This document shows, piece by piece, positions 33,469 through 43,884 of a stretch of 64,000 nt of DNA. Both the position numbers and the translations under genes were made by a program. The stretch comes from Heterohyrax brucei (lineage: Eukaryota; Chordata; Mammalia; Hyracoidea; Procaviidae): contig CM053141.1 in NCBI GenBank assembly GCA_028571685.1, positions 72,649,833 to 72,713,832 on the forward strand, written 5' to 3'. The notes beneath the pieces were generated by a model that saw nothing but the letters and a program-made list of their open reading frames with translations, did not search any database and had not been told where the DNA came from. How positions within the stretch are numbered: the stretch's first letter is position 1; every line of letters begins with the position of its first letter.

Positions 33469-33960
33469 TGTCACCGATTGAATTGTGTCCCCCACCCCAA
33501 AATGTGTGTAGCCGTTTGTCTGGGCCATGATTCTCAGTACCCTGTGATGTTCCTCGGCGCTGTAAACCCCGCCCCTGCGCGGTAAACCCCGCCCCTGCGC
33601 TGTTAATAGGGAATGATCAGCGGCAGTTGCAGTGTGGAACTGTATTGTACCTTGGGGCAGTCTCTTGATTTAGAACAGTGGGAAGCTAGTAAAGGGTTAA
33701 GGAAGTCTTAACATCAATAAACAGTGCCGGAAGCTGAGCACATCTTTTAGATAGGACCCAGGCTCCCTGCACATCAGAATTTCCCAGGCCAAGGGAAGAC
33801 TGACAATGAGACCTTTCTCCAGAGCCAGCAGAAGGTGTCCTCTACAGCTGACATCCTGAAGTTGGGCTCTTAGCCCACTTTTCTGTGAAAAATAAATTCC
33901 TCTTTTTAAAACCATCCACTTGTGGTATTTCTGTTAAAGCAGTACTAGGTGACTAAGACA
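33469..33960 (+). mobile_element. Solo LTR with duplicated GC box
   Basis: A 492-base element with TG...CA ends: 'tgtcaccgattgaattgtgt' at the left and 'gcagtactaggtgactaagaca' in shorter form at the right. It has AATAAA near 33888 and interrupts the MLT1-like LTR. A 20-bp unit holding 'ccccgccc' is tandemly repeated at 33561-33600, in the part that would be U3. No internal viral region is present. I do not see a convincing target-site duplication. Confidence 0.65.
33561..33600. repeat. 20-bp tandem duplication with two GC boxes
   Basis: Two adjacent 20-bp units differ at the first base only (t versus g). Each contains 'ccccgccc', the core of an Sp1/KLF-type GC box. They lie within the solo LTR. 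Confidence 0.93.
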
Positions 33961-33964
33961 CTGG

Positions 33965-34045
33965 GCTGAGAACCAAAGCCACAGCCATCAAATCGATTCT
34001 GTCTCTTTGTGACCCTGTGTGACAATCTAGAACGCAGAAAAACAG
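33965..34045 (-). mobile_element. AfroSINE tail fragment
   Basis: 'accaaagccacagccatcaa' with 'atcgattctgtctctttgtg' and 'accctgtgtgaca' is a reversed AfroSINE tail. It sits between the solo LTR and the right part of the MLT1-like LTR. Confidence 0.6.
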
Positions 34046-34539
34046 GGAACGAGATTCTCCCCAGAAGGAGTGGCATTTTGATTTGGCTCAGTGAAAACCC
34101 ATTTCAGACTTCTGACCTCCCAAACTGTAAGAGAATAAATCTGTGTTATTTTAAGAGACTGAGTCTGCAGCAATAGGAAGTTAAAGAATTAGAAAGCATT
34201 GTACACGTCTCTGGGGGTTGGCCCAGGCATCTCTAACGTCTCCTAGGTGGACAGCTAGGCTGAGGTCCTCGGACCCAGGAGCAACAGCAGTACAGGTATG
34301 AGGTAACAAGTGCCTTACCAAAAGCAGGAAGAGTGGGACAGAGAGGAACAAAGACATGCAAAAGATATTCTGAAGAATAAAACACTGAAATCTGGTCAAC
34401 ATTCAGCTATTTCACTTAGAGAAATAAGAATTAAAATGAATCAGACTTAGAACTTCTACATGGGGATCGTGGATGTCATTGATAGTACTGAGGAAGAAGG
34501 AAAGGAAGCCTGGTTTTTAAGTGTTTTGATGGAATTGTC

Positions 34540-34727
34540 AGGTTTCCAGGTGATATAAATGCTTTGCACTTAACTGCTGACCTAAAAGTTTGCAGTTTGA
34601 ATCTCCCTAGTGACGATCTGGTAATCTGCTTCTGCAAAGATCGCACCCAAAAAAACCCACTATGGAGCAGTTCTGCTCTGTAACACCTGTTTTACTATGC
34701 ATCTGAATTGACTCAAAACAACATTGT
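34540..34727 (+). mobile_element. AfroSINE, long subtype
   Basis: Head 'gatataaatgctttgcactt' (box A decayed), box B 'gcagtttgaatctccctagt', middle 'tggtaatctgcttctgcaaa', body 'tggagcagttctgctctgta', tail 'catctgaattgactcaaaac'. Confidence 0.85.
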
Positions 34728-35261
34728 TTTTTCTTATTTGTAATGGATTGTCCAGCGGAGTCATGCAAGTGTGAGATGAACACCTGGGTGCAGAAACGGG
34801 ATAGGAGCTAATATTCGGGCACCATCAACAGGGTGGAAGATGCTGCTGTGACTGTAAGTGATACAGCCAAGAGGGGGTTGAATGGAAAACATGCTCCACA
34901 CAGAAGCAAAGAGTGAGAATAGGGTAAGGAGACAGGAACCATAATCAGAGGGGCCGAAAGATGTTCGTTATTATAACATAGAAGCCCATGTGCACACGAG
35001 GGGTAGGGAGAAGATTTAGAGGAGGAAAAGGGAAGTCAGCAAGTCACAGACTGCTAAGAAGGTAAAGGAAAGGATGACTAAGAACAGATACTAGATTAGA
35101 GGCCAGAATGACCTTTCAGAGAGCAGTTTCAATGGCTTAGATGAGGGCAGAAATCAGATTGCTGGGCTACAGGGGAAAGTGGGTGGCAGGGATATGGGCT
35201 CACCAGGAGAGACTAGTTTGGGAGACCGCACACTGAAAGCAGTCTGAGTAATGGGGAGACG
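34728..35261. other. Unassigned DNA
   Basis: Purine-rich on the plus strand; no named repeat and no exon. Confidence 0.4.
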
Positions 35262-35455
35262 TAGCATGGCTTTGGAGTCAGGTAGAGCTGAGCCACCACT
35301 TCCTCCAGTTGGACTGTGAACAAATTGTTTGACCTTGAGTAGACTCAGTTACCTCATTCACAAAATAGAAATAATAATATATCTTACCCTAAAGAGTTAT
35401 GAGAATAAACAATAATATGCAAATTCCCTATTTCTGTGTCTGGCCCATTAAAAAA
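35262..35455 (+). mobile_element. MIR SINE
   Basis: 'catggctttggagtcaggta', then 'ttgtttgaccttgagtagac', 'tcagttacctcattcacaaa', 'ataatatatcttaccctaaa' and 'gttatgagaataaac' follow the MIR consensus through core and 3' part. Confidence 0.82.
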
Positions 35456-35458
35456 GGA

Positions 35459-35612
35459 AATTGGTATTAGGTTGACTTCAATGCGTAGTGACCCCATAGG
35501 ACAGAGTGGAACCGCCCTGTAGGCTTTTGAAGGAGTGCCAGGTAGAAGCGAACTTCCAGCCTTCGGTTAGCAGCTGTAGCTCTTAACCCCTATGCCACTG
35601 GGGCTTCTTTGG
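35459..35612 (-). mobile_element. AfroSINE, short subtype
   Basis: Tail 'ttggtattaggttgacttca', body 'ggacagagtggaaccgccct', 'gaaggagtgccaggtagaag', head 'cttaacccctatgccactgg'. It abuts the MIR end. Confidence 0.9.
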
Positions 35613-35617
35613 TATAT

Positions 35618-35672
35618 AAAACCAGCCAAACCACGCCCATCACCACTGAGTCTGTTCCTACTCACAACAACC
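35618..35672 (-). mobile_element. AfroSINE tail fragment
   Basis: 'ccaaaccacgcccatcacca' followed by 'ctgagtctgttcctactcac' is a second reversed tail. It starts a few bases after the head of the previous SINE. Confidence 0.65.
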
Positions 35673-35875
35673 TGAAAGTAAGCACCAAAGTAGATAAACA
35701 GGTTTTTAGGCAGGATGGAAAAGAGCTCTAGAACCCTACTTTCCTATAAACAGGGTTGCCAGATAAAATATAGGACACACGATTAGATTTAAATCTCAAA
35801 ACAGAAATGCATTTTCAGTATATGTCCCAAATGTAGCATGGAGCACTTATACTAAAAAATTATTTGTTGTTTATG

Positions 35876-36502
35876 TTAGTTTTCCACTGATGTTGTAACG
35901 AATGGCCACAAACCTTATATTTAAAATAGAACAAATTTATTATCTGGTAGTTAGGCTAAACTCAAGGTGTTGCGGGACAGTTTTGCTTTCTGGAGGCCCT
36001 AGGGAAGAATCCATTGCTTCTAGACATGGAAACTCCGGTGGTGTAGTGATTAAGTGCTGTGGCTGCTAACCAAAAAGTCAGCAGTTCAACCCACCAGGCA
36101 CTTGTTGGAAACTCTGTGGGGCATTTCTACCCTGAGCTATAAGGTCATTATACATTGGAATAAACTTGAAGGCAGTGGCTTTGGCTTTTGACTAGAGGTC
36201 ATTCACATTCCTTGGCCCTTGTGGGCCCCTTGCTCCATCTTCAAAACCAACAGTGCTGCGTCCCTCTGAGCTTTCTTCCTTGGTCACACCTCTCTTTGCA
36301 GCCAGGAAAATTCTATTGCAAGGACTCTTTAGAATAGGTAGGGCCCCCCTGTATAACACAGGATAATCCCTCCATTTCAGAGGTCTGTGCCCATTGTCAC
36401 ATGTGAAAAGTCCCTTTTGCTATGTAAGGTAACATAATTACAGGTTCCAGGGATTAGAATATGACATCTTTGGGAGAGGGGGCATTAGCTTGCCTACCAC
36501 AC
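35876..36502 (-). mobile_element. MLT1-like LTR, split by an AfroSINE
   Basis: Minus-strand LTR. Left part (35876-36025): 'gttagttttccactgatgtt', 'cttatatttaaaatagaaca', 'tttctggaggccctagggaa'. Right part (36186-36502): 'tcattcacattccttggccc', 'ataacacaggataatccctc', 'tcccttttgctatgtaaggt' and the terminus 'attagcttgcctaccacac'. Confidence 0.82.
36026..36185 (+). mobile_element. AfroSINE, short subtype, full length
   Basis: Head 'ggaaactccggtggtgtagt', 'gctgctaaccaaaaagtcag', body 'actctgtggggcatttctac', tail 'aaacttgaaggcagtggctt'. 'ctaga' occurs on both sides (36019 and 36193), a possible partial target duplication. Confidence 0.92.
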
Positions 36503-36874
36503 TGTTTATCTAAAATTAAAATTTAACTAGGGTATCCTGTTTGTATTGTTGTTCACTTTTGCTAAACCTGGAAACCCTATCTATAAAACTCTCTTGGACT
36601 GTTTGAAAGAGAAGATACTAACTTCCCCTGCCCTTAGAACCCAACCGTTTCCTTCATTGCTTCTCATTCTACCATTTCTTCACACATACCTCTGTCCACA
36701 CTATGTGATGTGAGTACATTTGTGTTCTAAATTTCATGGGAAAGATCTGTAACTTATATATATATATATATATAAAACATTTTTGCACAGAGAAACTCTA
36801 TATTAACTTTCATCATAAAATTAGAATTTGAATTATAGAGTAGGACTTAATAATGAAAAATAGAAACCATTCTA
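36503..36874. other. Unassigned DNA with a TA microsatellite
   Basis: A (TA)10 run spans 36755-36774. Nothing else is recognised. Confidence 0.5.
36755..36774. repeat. (TA)10 microsatellite
   Basis: Perfect TA run of 20 bases. Confidence 0.95.
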
Positions 36875-37310
36875 GGTATTTCAGGCATGAAAGGAATTTA
36901 ATACAGGGAACTGGATTATATAAAACTCCTGGAAGAGCTGGAGGAGTGAACATCAAGAAAACAGAAAGCTTTCAGATTTGCTGTTAGCTTTCAGGAATAG
37001 GAAGTTTCAGGAGCCCGAGGAAACCACTGCTGATGATCTCACTTCCTTCTAGTGTTAATGGGGGTCATTGATGGGGAAGGAAACATTGGGAACCAACGCA
37101 AAAATCTCCTGTCTTCTGAAACTCGTGCATCTGCCTGTTTCTGCCAGAGGAACAACCATGTGGTCTATGCCTCTCTTCTGCCAGCCAATTCTTGTGAAAG
37201 TGCCTCCAGCGGTCAGCATGTAGAATGATGTGTGGTAGTAAGAGATCCTAAGAAAGGCAGTTCTCCGGCTTCCAGCCCTAGCAAAACAGGGGCAGGTAAA
37301 ACATACAATC
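36875..37310 (+). mobile_element. Possible ancient interspersed repeat, family unknown
   Basis: 'aaggaatttaatacagggaa', 'gccagccaattcttgtgaaa' and 'gcagttctccggcttccagc' occur in the order of an old eutherian repeat that I recall but cannot name. A 96-codon frame on the minus strand (37055-37345) lies within it and has no recognisable domain. Confidence 0.35.
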
Positions 37311-37597
37311 GGGCACGCGTAGTTAAAAAAGAGAACAATACTCAAAGGCTGAATGAAGATGATGTTTTGTCAATGAAGGAGGCAAAATAATGTCAGTACA
37401 TAGAGTTCTGATTATTGTGACGTTCTGACATCCCTAACGTTTTTTGTACCTATATGGGACTTTTTCTTTTAAAATAGGACTTTATTAATTTGATATGTCT
37501 GTGTATTGTCTCTAGGGGATGTAGGAACTTACACTAGCTCTAAGATTTTACTCACTACATACTCTTGGCCATCAGAATTTTACGCTTCTGACCTAAA

Positions 37598-37718
37598 AAA
37601 CCACTGCTATTGAGTTGGGTCCAACTCATGGCCACCCTAGAGGGTGGCGCCATAGAGTTTCCAAGGAGCGCCTGGTGGATTTGAACTACCGACCTTGTGG
37701 TTAGCAGATGTAGCACAA
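37598..37718 (-). mobile_element. AfroSINE, short subtype, head truncated
   Basis: Tail 'ccactgctattgagttgggt', 'ccaactcatggccaccctag', body 'atagagtttccaaggagcgc', box B 'ggatttgaactaccgacctt', then 'gtggttagcagatgtagcac'. The last head bases are missing. Confidence 0.9.
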
Positions 37719-37784
37719 AGGTAGCAACATATAGAATAAGAAGCCTTTTAGTTTCCAGGGCTAATTCCTAAACTACAAGAAATG

Positions 37785-38180
37785 ATTGTTTTATTATTTA
37801 TTGCTGTGAAACAGACCACATTTTAAACTTAGTGGCTTAAAACAATAATAATTTACCAGTTCTCACAGTTTTGTGGGCAACTGTGAGGAATAGTAAATCA
37901 TTGTTATTTTAGATCACTAGACAACTGCATTCATCTGGTGCCTTGCTTCCTCTCTGTATGATTTCCCTCCATCCATGTGACTCGGTTAGGCTTCCTCACA
38001 GTCCAGTCTTAGACAGTCAGACTCCCATTGTGGCTGGTTTCCAAGAAGGGAAAAGTGGAACCTGCTAGTTCTCTTACATAGCCTGAGCCTGGAAATCCCA
38101 GTATGTCATTTCAGCTATACTGTATCATTCAAGGAAAGTCACAAAGCCAGCCCAGATTTAAGAGATGGGGGGGAAATCAA
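37785..38180 (-). mobile_element. Ancient repeat, LTR or DNA transposon type
   Basis: 'ttatttattgctgtgaaaca' with 'cttagtggcttaaaacaata', 'acagttttgtgggcaactgt', 'gtcacaaagccagcccagat' and 'ttaagagatggggg' match a familiar eutherian repeat in reverse. The family name is uncertain. Confidence 0.5.
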
Positions 38181-38231
38181 GTCTAACTCTCAAAGGCAGA
38201 ACAGTATGTGCATAGAGAATGAAGAACCAAG

Positions 38232-38373
38232 CCAAACCTGTTGCTGAGCAGTCAATTCCAATTTACAGTGATCCTCCAGGACAGAGTGATCCTCCAAGAA
38301 GAGGCTGGTGGACCCAACTGCCAACCTCTTAGTTAGCAGGAGAACTCTTAATCACCATGCCGTCAGGCTTTCT
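38232..38373 (-). mobile_element. AfroSINE with local tandem duplication
   Basis: Tail 'aacctgttgctgagcagtca', then 'tgatcctccaggacagagtg' and 'atcctccaagaagaggctgg', so 'tgatcctccaaga/gga' is present twice. The head 'taatcaccatgccgtcaggc' follows. Confidence 0.85.
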
Positions 38374-39385
38374 GTACATACAGAGAGGGAAGGAATTAAT
38401 TAGTGGCCATCTCTGGGATGACCACGACGACTCATGCTTTGTACTGTTTGGATTTTAGCCTTCCAGTCCCTAGGTTTGACACTTACTACCTTCATTTTTC
38501 TACACTCCAAAAATTATGTATACACTATTTTTAACTTTCACTTTGATCATTGCTTGTTCTAATTCACCAGTAGTCTGTAAACATTTTTGTTTATGTACTG
38601 TATTAATAAGAATTTGCATAATATATGTATGTGTGTATATAATTACAGTATACACACGTTCTATTGCCAGTCATTAAATATTAGTAAAATATAATGTCTT
38701 GTTTTATAATTAGTGTAAATATAAACAGAAGACCTTATATTGTTTTTATTGTCCCTTTTGAAAGTCATGCATCTACCCTTCCACCTTGGTCTCATCATTG
38801 CTTTCCTGGCCTTTCTCAGTGAATTCCCTGTTCAAGTCCCTTTTACCTGCCCACAAAGTTATACTGAGATTTTGCTTCCTCTTTTTTCCTTCATATATCA
38901 AATATCTAACAGAGCTGGGCTGTATTCCACACTCATAGTGGAAACTACTAGGAAACATATATCATGCAATCAGACCTGAGAATTAAAAGCTTAAGCATTG
39001 AAGTTGGGGCAAACTGATTTACTCTTTGCTTTCCAGATTCTATGGGCTGAAAATTTAGCTCCTTGATACATGTATAGACATCTATGGGTACTTAGATACC
39101 CTCGACCTTCTCCAAAAGGGAAAGCTTACAGGAGGCAAGTGTTTGCCCGTCTGTCTTTGGGTCTTCAGAGTTCTAACACAGGGTGTGGCAAATAATGGAT
39201 TGTCAGTAACTACTACACAGCCAGCTGGCCTCTTGGATTAACTATCTAAGTATATATTGCCTTTTTCAGTTTGTGAGCTGAAATTAACCATTGCAAAAAC
39301 ATATCAAAAAGCGCTGAGAGGTACAGCAGGTACTCTTCAGATATAGTGACATCTGTTTAGGTAAGAGTAATTCATCAGTCTTACT
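38374..39385. other. Repeat-poor DNA
   Basis: About 1 kb without a named repeat. A 79-codon plus-strand frame (38740-38979) is hydrophobic but resembles no family, and it overlaps a 61-codon minus-strand frame. I treat both as chance. Confidence 0.45.
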
Positions 39386-39424
39386 TAAAAAAAAAAAAAA
39401 AAGAAAAAGAAAAGAAAGATAGAA
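39386..39424. repeat. A-rich simple repeat
   Basis: A long A-run followed by GAAAA-type units, directly upstream of a SINE head. Confidence 0.9.
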
Positions 39425-39573
39425 AGGAGCCCCGGTGGTACAGTGGTTAAGAGTTTGGGCACTAACTGAAAGGTCAGCAGTTCGAATCTCGCAACTGCAT
39501 CTTGCAAACTCTATGGGGCAGTTCAGCTCTGGCTATAACAACAGTATGAGTTGGAATTGACTCAATGGCAATA
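39425..39573 (+). mobile_element. AfroSINE, short subtype, well preserved
   Basis: Head 'gagccccggtggtacagtgg', 'actgaaaggtcagcagttcg', box B 'cagttcgaatctcgcaactg', body 'ctctatggggcagttcagct', tail 'gtatgagttggaattgactc'. CpG in box B is kept. Confidence 0.93.
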
Positions 39574-40104
39574 TATTTTTTTAAATTTAGTCTTCAAAAA
39601 AACTGGGGGTGTGTGGAAATGGGTTGGGGAACTTGAGGAGTAAGCAAGGGTGGAAGAATTTTAAGTGATCCCTTGTGACCTGGCCTTCATGTTGTGGGCA
39701 GGATTATCCCCAAACAGGCTCCAGACAGAAGAAAAGAATGTTCCCAGCTTCCTTTTGAGTCAAACATGAAGTTGCTGTGTTCATATCCCTGATCTGCAGG
39801 CTGCCTGCAGGCTCTGATAGCTTAGCAGGGGAGAAGGAGAAGCTGATAACGGGCAGGAGCCCCAGGAAGCCTGGGGGCTGCCTACAGCCTCCCTCAGGTC
39901 CAGTTCCTGTGCTTCCAGATGCCAGACACGGTGGGCACCTCAGGACCCTGCGTTAAAGCCTTTCCTTTTCTCTGTCTTGCCTCATTTATCAGTTTCTGTT
40001 TCCTTTAGGCTTCAAAAGGGAAACTAAACTGGCTGTCTATATGGCACAATCCTATGGAAAGTTCTCAGTCATTATTTCAAAATAACCTGTCATTTTGTCA
40101 GATT
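39574..40104. other. Repeat-poor DNA
   Basis: No named repeat or exon seen. Confidence 0.45.
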
Positions 40105-40408
40105 GCAGTAGCCTGCACGTTGCCGTGATGCTGAGGCTATTCTGCCAATATTAAAAAGCTAATAGGGTCGCTCGTAGTGGAGTGGTTTCAGAGGACCTTC
40201 CAGAGCAAGACAGATTAGGAAGAAAGGCCTGGCAATCCACTTCTGAAAATTAGCCAGTAAAAACTCTATTGATCAGAATAGCACATTGTCCAACTGAACT
40301 CTAACATGCCAAAGGATCGTGAAGGTGCCACAGGATCTGACAATGTTTTGTACCACCGTGCATCAAGTCACCCTAAGTCAGAACCGACTCGAAGGCTGTG
40401 AACAACAG
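40105..40408 (+). mobile_element. Internally deleted RTE, both ends kept
   Basis: 5' leader: 'gcagtagcctgcacgttgcc', 'gtgatgctgaggctattctg', 'gattaggaagaaaggcctgg', 'cttctgaaaattagccagta'. At about 40290 ('gcacattgtcc') it switches to the RTE 3' end: 'gaactctaacatgccaaagg', 'caggatctgacaatgttttg', 'cagaaccgactcgaaggctg', 'tgaacaacag'. All coding domains are missing. Confidence 0.85.
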
Positions 40409-40869
40409 TAATTTCAAAATCAGTACAGAGCCAGCCTGTCAGGCAAGTGCCAAGAAGCAAGAAATATGTGCAGGGGTGTGTGGGTGGAGGGGGCTGGAGA
40501 GAACCTGGGCTTGGACTTGCCGCTGTTTATTCCTGTCATTTCAGGACACTGTTCTTGTTTTCACCAAGACGTTTTCCTCTCCAAAATACAAAATCTAGAG
40601 CCACATGGCCCATTAATCTCGGCACCTTTACCTTGCAGTGCAGCTATGACTGTGCCTTCTTCTGCGGGGAAGCAACGCCCTGGCTCCTGTGGAAGGCGCA
40701 GCTATCTCACATCACAGGCTCCCTTATGGGGGAGTGACACAACCCTAGGGCAGCAGTTTCTGGAGTTTTGCCACCAGGCATGGGATTTTTATCACTATAG
40801 AGAGAAAAAAATCAGGATATTGCTAAGTCATTAAGCCTGCCTATCAGCCTTTCATGGAGGCTTGTTTGT
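40409..40869. other. GC-rich DNA with chance ORFs
   Basis: Three plus-strand frames (66, 96 and 122 codons) overlap because stops are rare here. None resembles a known protein and no splice structure supports an exon. Confidence 0.5.
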
Positions 40870-41002
40870 AGGGCATAATAGCTAAGAGCTTGCCTGCTAA
40901 CCAGAAGGTCAGCTCAACCAGTGTCTCACTGGAAACCTATAAGGGCAGTTCTATTCTGTCTTATGGGATCACTGTGAGTTGACAGATACAGGTTTGGTTT
41001 CC
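40870..41002 (+). mobile_element. AfroSINE, short subtype, decayed
   Basis: Head 'agggcataatagctaagagc', 'ctgctaaccagaaggtcagc', body 'gggcagttctattctgtctt', tail 'cactgtgagttgacagatac'. Box B is partly deleted. Confidence 0.88.
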
Positions 41003-41679
41003 ATTCTTTGTGTGTGTATATGTCTTTTTCCCCAGTCTTTTATAGAGGAATCATCCCAGATTCCAGGTATATAAGACTGCCTTTTAAATTTGCTGAGCTG
41101 AAGCATGCCTTCTTTTAACTGGTCTTCAAAGTCACTAGACCTCAGCCCGTTTCTATGAAATTGAAAATACTGGGCTACATGGTCTATACTTTCCCGGATT
41201 GCTGTGACATCGCATGTTCTCATGACCTCCGAAGTATTAGGGGTGCTGGAGGATATATGAGACTTGGGAAAGTTCTCGACATAGGTTATCCCCAATTTAT
41301 TTTTTCCATCCTGGAATATTTTTCCTTGAAATGGAATTTGCATGTGCACAATAAAGAACTGACTTAGGAGGTTTCCTAGGTTCTCCATCCTGCCTCTGGA
41401 ACCCTAAAGATGTGTCTCTGTTCACCATTCTGAAAAAATATAGATGCTTAAGCACTAGCTGCTGTCCCACCTCTACCCCCAGCTTGTCTGTCTAGTTTAT
41501 CTATCTGGTTATCACTTTCCCTGATTAGGAGGAAAGCGGATGATGATTTAATTATACTTGCCATCAGGACTTTCTATTCTTCCCTTCAGAAAGTTTCAAG
41601 ACTAAACAGAAGGATATTATCAGACTTCTAGATAACCAACATAGGTGTTACTTAAAATAACAGCTTCTATCTGTGTGGC
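41003..41679. other. Repeat-poor DNA with a long minus-strand ORF
   Basis: A 139-codon minus-strand frame (40969-41388) is the longest here. Its translation (starting MENLGNLLSQ) resembles no family I know, and its end runs into the AfroSINE. It lacks a visible promoter or splice context. Confidence 0.4.
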
Positions 41680-41855
41680 TCTTACCAGTGTGCTTACCAC
41701 CTCTCACTTTGTTCTTCTACAATCATGCATAGATAGGATAGATATTATTATCTCCATTTTACAGATGCAAATACTGACTCAGTGAGATCATTGTGTTGTC
41801 CAAAATTTCACGACTATTTAGAGGCAGACCTCAGACTAGGACCCAACTGTTGTAA
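41680..41855 (-). mobile_element. MIR SINE
   Basis: 'attattatctccattttaca' with 'gatgcaaatactgactcagt', 'gtccaaaatttcacgactat' and 'ttagaggcagacctcagact' is the reversed MIR 3' part and core. Confidence 0.8.
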
Positions 41856-43884
41856 TTCTTAGTTCCCCATTCACAGAGCTACTTAAAATATGGGTGATCT
41901 TTCTGGAGGAAATGGCTTTTACTTCCCATGACCCCTGTTCCTAGATTGAGAAGGTGGAAGGGTAGAAGAAGGAGACAGAGGTCACCTCAGAGTTAAAACT
42001 CCTTTTGGAACAATTTGACTCTTGCCCTAATAAGCTCAGAAACTGCTTCTGCTTCCAGGCTTCACCCGGAAACCATGATCACGAAACTAGTAGCAGACCT
42101 AAAATACGTGCAGGCAGATGTACTCATTCAACTCAAGGCTTCACTTTCCATTTTCCATTATCAGAGACTACTGAGCTGCATGATGCATGATTTACGGTGT
42201 TCAGTGGGACGCCCGTCTATGGAAGTGTCATCTTCTTGGACATCGTCTCCTGCTTTGGCTGTGTGTCTGTCAGTAGATGGAGGAATATCAAAGCTCTTGT
42301 TCCCTTCTAATGGAACTTACCCATGTTTAACACGCAACTGAGTAAAACTAAACAATTTGAGCTAATTCAAATCTGAGTTTAAGAAATATTTAGATGGTTT
42401 AATTAATTCTAAATCACTGCTTTAAGGAAATGTATCATTTCTGATCCTGCACAATTCCCTGGTGCTTCTTTGGGAGAAACCCATTTTGATGAGTTTAAAA
42501 ATTCAGTTAAAAATATTGCTGACTAGTTTTATTTGGGGTTTATGCCAAGACTCTTCTCAGTTCTGTTTTGTTGAGACCCTGGCAAGGTCTATGAATATTC
42601 AGAGCATGAAGTAGATCTGTTTTTTTTTTTTTTTTTTTTTTTTTAATAAAAAAAGAACAACCCTCAGGAATGCTGAAATTAAAAATAAATAAATAAAACT
42701 AAACAATAGCTTTCTGATGTTGCATATTTAAACAAGATGAACTGAAATAATTTCTGTCAGTCTACTGTGGCTTGAAAATTTCCAGATCCTTCTTTTTTAA
42801 ACTTTTGTAAATGGTATCCTTTATAATGATTTTTTCATACACAAAGCATAGCCATTTCAGCTTCTGAAAACCTTTGACCTGATGTGAACTTTGAACTAAC
42901 ACGACAGAAACAGTTTTCGTTCTGTATTTTGGAGAGGGGTTTCAGGGAGGTCACAAAGGACCAAGGTCTGAAATCATCCAGTGGATGGGAGTAACGCTTT
43001 TCCTGTAACTTGGAGATGTGCAAACCTGGGAAGCAGAGTGCCAAGGGGACGCTAATGGGCATTCTGTTTCAAGGGTATATGTACCCTTTCCCAAAGGGTT
43101 GATGTTTGGCATAATTACCTAGAGATGTTTCCTTTCCAAAAATAGCGTGGTGGTTTTGACTTTGGTGTCACTGGTAGTTTTTAATGTCTTCCTAGTTAAG
43201 TAGTTCTAATGCACTATTTCTAAGCCATTAAAGAGTTAAACCACACGTCATAGAGAGTGAACACTTCCCCTTTGCTACTCGCCTTTCTTCTTCTCTTTCT
43301 CTATACCCACAATCACACATACCCACTTCTAATGGGAATCTCCCCTTTCTTTTTAGCTTCATCTGAATAGAGCTGGCTGTGTTGATGTTATCAGTCTACC
43401 AGAGTGTTTCATTTTTATTAAAAATCACTGAATGTAACAACTGAACATGTATATTTATTATAGGCCTATTAAAGAAGTAGGTTTTAAATCAGAAGGATTT
43501 CAAAGGCTTTTGTATGCCTGATTCCTAATCTGAAGAAATGCGGATAGTAGCAGGGACCTCCCTCAGAGGACACGGGGAGAATTGTAAGAGGAGATGTGAG
43601 CAAAACATTTGATACGTGTTCAACAGTCTTTTGATGTGATCACCACAAATTCAGAACGGCCTCTTTCATTCTTCAGACCAGGCCCTTGCTATAGTGGTAG
43701 GAGAAAGACACCCTAATATTTGTACTCTGAGTCAGATCAGAGAGATGATGAGAAAAGAATTCAGTAACTGAACGTAAATCTGGTGTGATGGCCCAGTCTT
43801 TAGAAGGGGGAAAGTCATTATCAGCATCAGTAGCCCAAAGCTGATTCCTGAGAGGCAGAGGTCAGACATACTTCCGTCCTCAAA
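41856..43884. other. Two-kilobase repeat-poor block
   Basis: Apart from a poly-T run at about 42620-42645 and short A/AAAT-rich runs next to it, no transposon is recognised. Plus-strand frames of 61 and 108 codons near 42005-42341 overlap each other and resemble no protein family. Confidence 0.45.
42620..42645. repeat. Poly-T run with AAAT-rich flank
   Basis: An unbroken T-run of about 26 bases followed by 'aataaaaaaag' and, at about 42680, AAAT repeats. It could be the poly-A of a minus-strand retrocopy, but I recognise no body beside it. Confidence 0.9.

Larger units (their letters stand above)
33168..34185 (+). mobile_element. MLT1-like LTR, split by a younger LTR
   Basis: Left part (33168-33468): 'ggtagactgactaacgcccc', 'ttatgttaccttctctggca', 'cagatgtgattaaaaattg', 'agattatctagatggtgcct'. 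Right part (about 34046-34185): 'gattctccccagaaggagtg', 'cagtgaaaacccatttcaga', 'cttctgacctcccaaactgt', 'agagaataaatctgtgttat'. The match to the MaLR consensus is collinear across the insertion. Confidence 0.78.
33130..34283 (+). mobile_element. MER5-like DNA transposon, split by LTRs
   Basis: The left part (33130-33167, 'ttctcaagtttagccgcaag', 'ttagaatcacctgga') and right part (34186-34283, 'gggttggcccaggcatctct', 'aacgtctcctaggtggacag', 'tgaggtcctcgga') are consecutive halves of a MER5-type hAT element. Everything between them is an LTR nest, so this is the oldest layer. Confidence 0.65.

Noticed and set aside
40969..41388. 139-codon minus-strand frame
   Set aside because: No recognisable family, and its upstream part overlaps an AfroSINE tail. 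No splice or promoter signal stands out.
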